DNA of 64,000 bases. It comes from Verrucomicrobiota bacterium (GTDB taxonomy: Bacteria > Verrucomicrobiota > Verrucomicrobiia > Limisphaerales > CAIMTB01). The translations under genes and the position numbers were made by a program. Position 1 is the stretch's first letter; each line of letters starts with the position of its first letter. The stretch is from positions 1-64,000 of the forward strand of contig CAUJJW010000003.1 in assembly GCA_963205105.1 (NCBI GenBank). Direction: 5' to 3'. The notes under the pieces were generated by a model, which saw only the letters and a program-made list of their open reading frames with translations, searched no databases and was not told the origin of the DNA. Below are positions 27,006 to 33,982 of the stretch, one piece after another.

Positions 27006-28147
27006 GCGGCACCCCGCCGATCCGGGACCTCACGCCACTGAAGGCACCCCAGCAGCGCCCAAAACACATGGCTGCCGATCGCCGCCAGCCAAAGAAACAC
27101 CTCCAGCCGATCGACACAGGCCAGCGCCAACACCAGCACTGAAAAATCCCGGTTGGTCGCCGCATCCAGAAAGCGCCCAAGTAAGCGGTTCCCATCCTTC
27201 CCCGCTGGTCGGCGCATGCCACGCAACACCATCAGGAAAGACATCAGCGCCCCCACAATCGCCGCCAACCCCAGCCAGCCCACCGGCGCCTCCGAACCGT
27301 CCCGGGCCAATCCCACCGCGATGCCGGCAAACACCGACACATGCACCACCTGGTCGCCGATCAAATCCAGCCATTTCCCCAGGGGCGATTCCTTGAAGAC
27401 GATCCGCGCCACATCGCCATCCACGCAGTCCAGGACCGCCGACAGCTGAAACAAAAGCCCGGCCGCGATGGCCCATTCCCGTTGCCCCACCCCGAACAGG
27501 ACTCCCGCCATCACCCCCAGAACAATCGAGGCCAGCGAGATCTGGTTGGGCGTCACCCAGGTTCGACTCAACCATCGTGCCAGAGGCCGGCCCACCGGCC
27601 GGTTGAATACCCGGTCCACCCAGCCATCCGACGAACTGGTCAGCGATCCCCACAGCACGCGAGCCGCCTGCCTGGCCTCCGCTTCGTTCCGAACCCAGCA
27701 AGCCACCCCCTCCGCTCGCACCGGCACATTTCCCGCCAGGGATTGTTCCCAGTCGCCTGCAGCATCAACCACCACCCCCACCGGAAACGCTTCCCCCTTC
27801 GCCCCAACCAATCGGTTCGGCCCGTCCGCCAACCGCTTCAGGTCCGCCACCTGAACCAACACCTCCGCCCGCAGGATCAACGTCGGTCCCTGGATCGGCG
27901 GGAGCTCGTGAACCACGGAAAATGTCACCCCCCAAACCTGGGCCCTGGGGGCCGCCGGAATCGGCTCCCGTCCAACCACCTGGATGTCGCGGTAGCCCGC
28001 CCGATGCAGGGCCACCAGCAGCCGGTCCAACACGGTCAGTGCCGCGACGTTTAGCTCTGACGTCCCAGGCGCGAGGATCACCACCGCGGTGAGAGCAGAC
28101 TGGGGTACCAACTCAACCGACTTGGGGAATGAATTCGCGACGGACAT
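27002..28147 (-). CDS. CDP-alcohol phosphotransferase with degenerate nucleotidyltransferase N-domain
   Basis: 381 residues from the ATG at 28147. The C-terminal half has the CDP-alcohol phosphatidyltransferase signature: DCVDGDVAR, then GKWLDLIGD, giving the full D-x2-DG-x2-AR...G-x3-D-x3-D set; it is surrounded by about six membrane helices. The first 200 residues look like a nucleotidyltransferase (VVILAPGTSELNVAALTV, AGYRDIQVVG) but lack the G-rich phosphate loop. This layout resembles the fused inositol-phosphate cytidylyltransferase/DIPP synthase, with the active transferase supplied by the separate gene at 25202. The true start may be later than drawn. Confidence 0.85.
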   Translation of the reverse strand: MSVANSFPKSVELVPQSALTAVVILAPGTSELNVAALTVLDRLLVALHRAGYRDIQVVGREPIPAAPRAQVWGVTFSVVHELPPIQGPTLILRAEVLVQVADLKRLADGPNRLVGAKGEAFPVGVVVDAAGDWEQSLAGNVPVRAEGVACWVRNEAEARQAARVLWGSLTSSSDGWVDRVFNRPVGRPLARWLSRTWVTPNQISLASIVLGVMAGVLFGVGQREWAIAAGLLFQLSAVLDCVDGDVARIVFKESPLGKWLDLIGDQVVHVSVFAGIAVGLARDGSEAPVGWLGLAAIVGALMSFLMVLRGMRRPAGKDGNRLLGRFLDAATNRDFSVLVLALACVDRLEVFLWLAAIGSHVFWALLGCLQWREVPDRRGAA

Positions 28148-28275
28148 TGCAAAGCGCCGAACAACGGGGCCAAGGCTCGCCGAACCCCAGGTCCCAGCCA
28201 AGCCCGCTCTCAGGACCCGGCTTCGCGCCGTGGACAACCGCGATTCAACTTTTCCAAACGACACTCAATCTATCT

Positions 28276-28285
28276 CTCTATAGAG
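28276..28285. other. Short palindrome in AT-rich divergent spacer
   Basis: CTCTATAGAG is a perfect 10-bp palindrome in the only strongly AT-rich stretch of the area (about 28265-28395), between the divergent lipid operon and the aspartoacylase-like gene. It could be an operator; no regulator gene is adjacent. Confidence 0.25.
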
Positions 28286-28448
28286 CATTCTAAATCACTC
28301 TTTAGACATTGCCCCTCAGTGCTTTAGAAACCAAAAAGCGATTCCAAAGCGGCTTATTATCTATCTGTCTATTGACTTTATAGTTATGTATCGGAATTCT
28401 GTGGGCCGTCGCGACCAACATCGGCCCCGGATTCAACTCCTTCCCATC

Positions 28449-29291
28449 ATGAATACCGCTCTTCTGCCCACCCTCGCTCCTTCCACCGCCTTCCGCTCGA
28501 CACGAAACGCGCCTTCGCCAACACGCCGGTCCTTGGATCGAATCCTTGCCCCGCTGGATGAACTCGCCTGCACTTCCGATCATTTCCTCCGCAAACCGCT
28601 CGGACGCCACGCTGACGGTTCGATGGTCCTGCCGCGGTACCTGCATCTCGGCCCCCGAGGCGGTGGCGATTACGTGCGCCTGGGCATCTTCGCGTCCATT
28701 CACGGTGATGAACCCGAGGGCGCCCTGGCCCTGACCCGGTTTATCTCCGAACTCGAACGCCAACCGGAACTCGCCAAGGGCTACGCCATTTTCATCTACC
28801 CCGTGTGCAATCCCACCGGGTTCGAGGACAACACCCGACATTCACGCTCCGGCAAGGACCTGAACCGCGAGTTCTGGCGCGATTCGGCTGAACCCGAAAT
28901 CCGCTGGCTGGAGACCGAGATCTGGACCCACGCCTTTCATGGAATCATCAATCTGCACTCCGATGACACCAGTCAGGGGCTTTATGGATTCGTGAATGGC
29001 GAGGTGCTTTCCGAGTACTTGCTCGAGCCCGCGCTTCAATCCGCCGAAGCCCATCTCCCGCGCGACCGCCGTCGCCGAATCGACGGTTTCCAGGCCAAGC
29101 GCGGCATGATCTACGAATGCTACGAGGGTGTGCTTCGCTCGGTTCCCGGGCTGAGTCCGGCTCCTTTCGAGCTGACACTGGAAACCCCGCACAAGGCGCC
29201 CCTGCATCGCCAGGTCGAAGCTTTCAACGCCGCCCTGCAAACCATCCTGGTCGAATACCGTTACCTCACGGCGGTCGCCCAAGGCATCTAG
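28449..29291 (+). CDS. Succinylglutamate desuccinylase/aspartoacylase-family zinc hydrolase (M14 fold)
   Basis: 280 residues from the ATG at 28449. Zinc ligands are visible as HGDEPEG (His85, Glu88) and INLHSDD (His170); SGKDLNREF carries the substrate-binding Asn-Arg pair and the probable catalytic Glu lies in LTLETPHK. The family hydrolyses N-acyl amino acids or acts as a carboxypeptidase. No arginine catabolic genes are nearby, so the substrate is open. It stands alone, divergent from the lipid operon. Confidence 0.82.
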   Translation: MNTALLPTLAPSTAFRSTRNAPSPTRRSLDRILAPLDELACTSDHFLRKPLGRHADGSMVLPRYLHLGPRGGGDYVRLGIFASIHGDEPEGALALTRFISELERQPELAKGYAIFIYPVCNPTGFEDNTRHSRSGKDLNREFWRDSAEPEIRWLETEIWTHAFHGIINLHSDDTSQGLYGFVNGEVLSEYLLEPALQSAEAHLPRDRRRRIDGFQAKRGMIYECYEGVLRSVPGLSPAPFELTLETPHKAPLHRQVEAFNAALQTILVEYRYLTAVAQGI

Positions 29292-29312
29292 GCTTCAGTC
29301 TCGGCTCGCTGC

Positions 29313-29338
29313 CTGTCAGCAGATTGTCCCGCTGTCGT
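29313..29338 (+). promoter_or_regulatory. Possible Pho-box-like site upstream of the porin gene
   Basis: CTGTCAG (29313-29319), a 4-bp spacer and TTGTCCC (29324-29330) have the spacing of a PhoB box (two CTGTCAT-type heptamers every 11 bp). CTGTCGT follows at 29332-29338. The first heptamer matches 6 of 7, the second only 4 of 7. It lies about 150-190 bp before the porin start. Confidence 0.3.
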
Positions 29339-29522
29339 TGATCGAAGCGGCGGTCGGATCCCCATGCCCGGGGGTTCCTTTCCAGATCCCCCCGAATTTC
29401 TCCAGCGCCCACCCAAGAGCTCCGCGAGGTCGCTCGCTGGCGATCTGCGCCGTGCATCAGCCACCGATGCCTCCTGCGACAGAATGAATCCTGCCCACCC
29501 TCCATCCCCACCTGCGATCGCC

Positions 29523-31238
29523 ATGACTTCGCTTCTTCCGCGTCATCGGGGCCTTTCCGCCGGACTCGCTGCGCTGATCGCGGCGACACCTGGAACGTCC
29601 TGCGCTCAAGGCCTTGTTCGGCCCTCCGTTGAGGCGCCCTCCCCGGCCACCAACACTGCGGCAAGCACCACCCCGACGACGGCACCTTCCAGCCTCGCGT
29701 TGGAGGCTCTCCTCCAGCGCATCCAGGATCTCGAACGTCGGGAGGCGGAACGCGCCAGGACCGCCACCAACGATCCCAACGCCTCGCTCGTTCAAACTCT
29801 GCAGCAGCGCATCGTCGATCTCGAATCCAAGATTCAGTCCCTCGAACGCAGCGTCGTGGTGCCGGAACTCGTCGCCATCCCCGACCCCGCCCCCACCAAC
29901 GCCGAACTCGATCAGCAGATCCGCACCGTCGATCGCAAACGCGAACTCGCCGAGGAGGAAGCCGCCGCCCGCGCCAAGGAAATGCCCCAGCTCTCCATCG
30001 GCTCCACCGGGTTCGTGATGCGTTCCGCCGACACCAATTTCGTTCTCCGTATCCGGGGTCTCATCCAGGCCGATTCACGGACTTTCTTCGACGACAACTC
30101 CCTCGACGACGACAACTCGGGCTTTCTGTTGCGACGCGCCCGTGTCGGTCTCGAGGGAACCGCCTTCGGAGACTTCGATTACCAGTTCAACGCCGAACTC
30201 GGCGACGGCGGTCTCGGCGCCTCCAACCTTCAGGTGCTCGACGCCAACATTGCCTACCGCCTCCAGCCCAACCTCCGCTTCCGCGTCGGCAAATTCAAAG
30301 GGCCGGTCGGCTACGAGCAATACATCCCGGTCACTGCGTTGTTGTTCAACGAGCGCTCGATGGCCACCGACCTGGCTCCCGTCCGGGATAGCGGCGTTCA
30401 AATCGAGGGCGAGGCCTTCGACGGCGTGCTGGGCTATGCCGCGGGCGTCTTCAACACCGTCGGTGACCGCCGCAATCCCAGCCCATCAACGATTAGCGAT
30501 GACTTGCAGTACGGAGGGCGCTTCCAGCTTCAACCGTTCAAGCATTCCGACAACAGCTGGTTCAAGGGACTCGCCTTCGGTGCCGGTGGTTCCTACAGCC
30601 AGATTTCTTCCAACGTGGCCGGACTGCCCAACCCGATTGGCGGCACGATCCCCGGTTACGCCACTCCAACGCTCCAGCAGTTTTTCGCCTACAATTCGCC
30701 CGCAGGCACCGTGGTCGCCGACGGCGTGCTCTGGCGCTTCAATCCCCACCTCCAGTACGTCAAAGGCCCGTTCGGTGTGCTCGGTGAGTACATTCTCAAT
30801 GGTCAGGACGTTCTGAACGCCACCACGCTGCGGTCCGCCCACCTGAATCACTCCGCCTGGCAGGCCTCGGCCCAGTGGGTGTTGACCGGCGAGGACGCCT
30901 CCTTCGGAAACCTCACGCCCCTGCGGCCGTTGCGTCCGTTGGATGGTGGGTGGGGCGCCTGGCAACTGGTGGCGCGACTGTCGCGTTTCGACGTCGATTC
31001 GCAGGCCTTCGAAGGCTTCTCCAACCCCGCCACGTCCGCCAACTCCGCCCTGTCGTGGTCGGTGGGCATCAACTGGTGGCTCACCCGCAACGCCCGGATT
31101 CTCACCAGCTTCACCCACACGTCCTTCGATGGCGGCGGGACGGTCAATGCCATCGATCCCACCACCCAGTTCCCACCGGCCACCGTCACGCACCAGGACG
31201 AACAGGCCCTGATGACCCGCTTTCAACTCTCCTACTAA
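29523..31238 (+). CDS. Phosphate-selective-type (OprP/OprO) porin with coiled-coil N-domain
   Basis: 571 residues from the ATG at 29523; ATGs at 29484 and 29364 are in frame upstream. A signal peptide (LSAGLAALIAATPGTSCAQG) is followed by a coiled coil (LLQRIQDLERREAER, LQQRIVDLESKIQSLE), probably a trimerising stalk, and then the Porin_O_P barrel with the early strand signature FLLRRARVGLEG, FRVGKFKGPVGYEQ and a final LMTRFQLSY ending in Tyr as outer membrane barrels do. OprP-type channels favour phosphate or polyphosphate. It is the first gene of the porin-PstS-TPS-ExbBD run. Confidence 0.9.
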   Translation: MTSLLPRHRGLSAGLAALIAATPGTSCAQGLVRPSVEAPSPATNTAASTTPTTAPSSLALEALLQRIQDLERREAERARTATNDPNASLVQTLQQRIVDLESKIQSLERSVVVPELVAIPDPAPTNAELDQQIRTVDRKRELAEEEAAARAKEMPQLSIGSTGFVMRSADTNFVLRIRGLIQADSRTFFDDNSLDDDNSGFLLRRARVGLEGTAFGDFDYQFNAELGDGGLGASNLQVLDANIAYRLQPNLRFRVGKFKGPVGYEQYIPVTALLFNERSMATDLAPVRDSGVQIEGEAFDGVLGYAAGVFNTVGDRRNPSPSTISDDLQYGGRFQLQPFKHSDNSWFKGLAFGAGGSYSQISSNVAGLPNPIGGTIPGYATPTLQQFFAYNSPAGTVVADGVLWRFNPHLQYVKGPFGVLGEYILNGQDVLNATTLRSAHLNHSAWQASAQWVLTGEDASFGNLTPLRPLRPLDGGWGAWQLVARLSRFDVDSQAFEGFSNPATSANSALSWSVGINWWLTRNARILTSFTHTSFDGGGTVNAIDPTTQFPPATVTHQDEQALMTRFQLSY

Positions 31239-31273
31239 GCCGCGACTGAACCTCATCTCGACCCACAAAACCC

Positions 31274-32275
31274 ATGAAACCCTTCGATTCACCTTCGCGC
31301 TTTCGACCCGCTGCCGCGTGGCTCGCCACCCTGGTTGCCGCCGGCGGCACCCATGCCTTGGCTGCGCCCTTCCTCTACACGCCCACCGATCTCATCCTGC
31401 TCGTCCGACAGGTCGGTAACGCGTCCGACCTGGTCGTCAATCTCGGCAGCGTCACCAATTTCAACACCCTGCCCGCTGGTTCCTCGCTGCCCATCCCGCA
31501 GGTTTCTCTCGCCCAGTTCACCGCGGCGTTCCCCAACCTGAATGGCCTGCTCTGGTCGGTAGCCGCCGCCAACCGCCCTCCGGCCAACCCCAATTTCCCG
31601 CTCCAAACGCTCTGGGTCGCCGCTCCGCGCACCGAACCGGCCACGCCGGCCACCCCCTGGCTTCGCAAGGGCCAGTTCGTCCAAGGCAACGCCGCCAGCC
31701 AGATCGATGGCGTCGTCGCCAACGCCGCCCTCACCAGCAGCCTCATCCCCGGCGGCCCCAACAACACCGCCACCAGCGTCGTGCTGCCCGTCGCCGCCAA
31801 CTTTCCCATCGCCCCACTGCTGGGTGCCGATGGGAATTACGTCGGAACGTTTCAAGGCAAAGTCGAAAGCCTGACTCCCGACGACTTCGACAGCGCTCCG
31901 GACAACGTGGCTCGAACCGATCTCTTCGAACTCCTCCCCGGCACCTCCGCGGCCGGAACCCTGAACCAGCCCGGGCGCTACTTGGGAACTTTTGAACTCA
32001 CGTCCGCCGGCAACCTATCGTTTGTGGTCGCCAGCGCCGCGCCTCCGGCACCCACCCTTACCGGCATCACCCGGGTGGGCGACGTTTCCACCGTGTCCTT
32101 CACCACGGCTGCCGGCTTCACCTACCGACTCCGTCGCACGGGCGCTGAAGGGCTGACCACTCCGATCTCGGGATGGACCTCCCTCGGCACCACCACCGGA
32201 ACCGGTTCCACCGCTTCCCTTCAGGACAACTCACCCGGTGGACCGGGTTTCTACGCCGTCGAAGTCACTCCCTGA
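31274..32275 (+). CDS. Secreted protein of a verrucomicrobial family, C-terminal FYxVE module
   Basis: 333 residues with a signal peptide (residues 10-30, AAWLATLVAAGGTHALA). The opening YTPTDLILLVRQVGNASDLVVNLGS is typical of a large uncharacterised family of secreted proteins in Verrucomicrobia that often end with a sorting signal. Here the end is a module (about 270-333) with YRLRRTG, PISGWTSLG and FYAVEVTP, related to the C-termini at 1890-2074 and 60494-60660. It is 35 bp after the porin and 53 bp before the PstS-like gene, so it belongs to that operon. The function is unknown. Confidence 0.7.
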   Translation: MKPFDSPSRFRPAAAWLATLVAAGGTHALAAPFLYTPTDLILLVRQVGNASDLVVNLGSVTNFNTLPAGSSLPIPQVSLAQFTAAFPNLNGLLWSVAAANRPPANPNFPLQTLWVAAPRTEPATPATPWLRKGQFVQGNAASQIDGVVANAALTSSLIPGGPNNTATSVVLPVAANFPIAPLLGADGNYVGTFQGKVESLTPDDFDSAPDNVARTDLFELLPGTSAAGTLNQPGRYLGTFELTSAGNLSFVVASAAPPAPTLTGITRVGDVSTVSFTTAAGFTYRLRRTGAEGLTTPISGWTSLGTTTGTGSTASLQDNSPGGPGFYAVEVTP

Positions 32276-32328
32276 ACCATCCACAAACCACTTTCCATCA
32301 CCTCAACCTTTTCCCTACCGCCATTCCC

Positions 32329-33414
32329 ATGAACACCCAGACGTTTCTCAAGCTCTCGCTCGCCGTCGCCTCCCTCGCCACCACCCAGGCCTTCGCCCAG
32401 GTCGAGATCCGACTCTCGGGCGCAGTCGCCTTCCGCGATACCGCCTACCGCTCCATTCGAAATCTCTTCGGCCCCAATCTCGCCTCCCAAAACCCCGCCG
32501 ACGGCCCCACCGCACCCACCCAGTTGAAGGTAACCTGGACCGGCAAACTTCCCGCCCTCTACGGGGAACAGGACGTCACGGTCTACGCCTTCTACAACGG
32601 CGCCGTCGCCGGCGTTCAGGACCTCACCCAGAATCGCCTCGTCAACTTCCTGGCCTCCTCCACTCCGGCCACGACCAACACTATCAACCTGCAGTCGGAC
32701 ATCGCCTTCTCCTCCGTCTTCCAACAAGCGACTGAGTTCACCACACCCACCCTCGAAGACTCACTCTTCGGCGCCACGCCCATCAACCTCGTCAAGAGTT
32801 CGTCGGCCCCCGCCGGGATCACCAACATCACCACCCACCAGTTCAAGACGCTCGCCGCAAACGGTGCGGTGCCCGCCTGGTTCCTAACTGGCAATTCCAA
32901 CGACACGCAGCTGGTCCACTTCATCAACCGCGATCCCACCGCTGGCCAGCGCGTGACGATCTTCAAGGAGGCGCTCTTCACCGGGAACCCCATCCAGTAC
33001 GCCTGGGACACCTCCCGTAACGAATTCGTGGTCGATCCCATCGGACGCAACGCCGCCCAGATCACCACGCACCTCAACACCTACGGACCGGCCATCAGCT
33101 ACCTGATCTCGGTCGATTCGTTCAACGTCAACGGCGGACAAAACGTACTCGGTTACAACGGCTCCAAAGCCTTCGCCGGCACCTTCAGCAACACCGCCAA
33201 CAACTTCAGCCCCGTCATCAACGGCCAGTACAGCCTCTGGGTGTACGAGCATCTGCTCAACCGCACCACCGCCTCCGCCAACATCCGCGCCTTCCGCGAC
33301 GCCCTCATCGCCTCCATCAACGCCGAGCTCGAAGTCTCCGCCTTCTCCGTGCCCATCAGCCGTCTTCGCGTCGAACGCACCGCCGACGGCGCCCCCGTGG
33401 CACCGATCGAGTAA
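32329..33414 (+). CDS. PstS-like periplasmic substrate-binding-fold protein
   Basis: 361 residues from the ATG at 32329, with a signal peptide (LKLSLAVASLATTQAFA). After it comes VEIRLSGAVAFRDTAYRSI, resembling the first phosphate loop of PstS-type proteins, and later HFINRDPTAGQRVTIFKEA, resembling the R-x-x-S/A-G-T-x-x-x-F loop. The match is loose, but the neighbours (phosphate-type porin, ExbBD) fit. It is followed by a 568-bp non-coding spacer with two repeats. If not a phosphate binder it is at least a periplasmic-binding-like fold. Confidence 0.55.
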   Translation: MNTQTFLKLSLAVASLATTQAFAQVEIRLSGAVAFRDTAYRSIRNLFGPNLASQNPADGPTAPTQLKVTWTGKLPALYGEQDVTVYAFYNGAVAGVQDLTQNRLVNFLASSTPATTNTINLQSDIAFSSVFQQATEFTTPTLEDSLFGATPINLVKSSSAPAGITNITTHQFKTLAANGAVPAWFLTGNSNDTQLVHFINRDPTAGQRVTIFKEALFTGNPIQYAWDTSRNEFVVDPIGRNAAQITTHLNTYGPAISYLISVDSFNVNGGQNVLGYNGSKAFAGTFSNTANNFSPVINGQYSLWVYEHLLNRTTASANIRAFRDALIASINAELEVSAFSVPISRLRVERTADGAPVAPIE

Positions 33415-33675
33415 CGCTCCATGGACCTTCCCATGCAGGCCATCGCGAGGGTTGAAACGGGCTCCCTCACCCCAACCCTCTCCCGGGGGGAGAGGGAGTC
33501 GCGTCCTGCCCTCAGCGACATGACTCAACCTCGTCCTTCCGAGCCGTCTCGACTCTTTCCAGACAACGCCCGGCTTGGCCCTCCGAAATCCGCGGCGACT
33601 CTTCTCCTTCTCCCTCCGGGAGAAGGCCGGGATGAGGGCCGCTCACTCCATTCCTCGCGCCCCGGTTCATGGTCC
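33415..33675. repeat. Intergenic repeat family A, copy 1
   Basis: Begins directly after the stop of the PstS-like gene. A left arm (about 33463-33499) with the hairpin CCCTCTCCC/GGGAGAGGG and a right arm (33601-33645) with CTTCTCC/GGAGAAG are roughly inverted to each other (CCTCACCCCA against TGAGGGC), separated by about 100 bp that are also partly conserved. With B copy 1 it fills the 568-bp gene-free stretch 33415-33982. ATG-to-stop frames inside it are artefacts. Confidence 0.8.
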
Positions 33676-33721
33676 CCATACGTGTCCAAATTTTTGGAAA
33701 ACGCTCCTCCCCATGAACCGT

Positions 33722-33868
33722 GCCTCCGTAGCGGCGGGCGTCCCGCCTGCCGTAGAGGGGGGCGTCCCGCCCCCCGGAATCTCTTTCCAGGTCAAATCGG
33801 TTACGCCGCCCGTTCCGCCGGGCAAGATGCCCTGCTCTACGGCAGGCGAGACGCCTACCGCTACAACA
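33722..33868. repeat. Intergenic repeat family B, copy 1 (inverted pair)
   Basis: Left half (33725-33780): CCGTAGCGGCGGGCGTCCC then GCCTGCCGTAGAGGGG. Right half (33829-33865): CTCTACGGCAGGCGAGACGC then CTACCGCTAC, which is the inverted complement of the left half. The unit is palindromic over about 145 bp. Confidence 0.8.
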
Positions 33869-33982
33869 CCGGCGTCCCCGGCTCTGCCCGGTTCAACGGC
33901 CATGAGAAGGTCGATTTCGAACAGGTGACTCACCCGAGCCTCTCACGATCCTAAAACCGGCTCCCCTCCGAAACCCAGTCCC

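Noticed and set aside
28265-28448. tRNA or small RNA in the AT-rich spacer
   Set aside because: No cloverleaf, no T-loop sequence and no terminator; better explained as a divergent promoter region.
33421-33954. Frame coding SLTPTLSRGERES and LLLPPGEGRDEG
   Set aside because: This is translated repeat A/B sequence, often mistaken for a gene; not supported as a protein here. The same holds for frames at 36195-36695 and 40421-40654.
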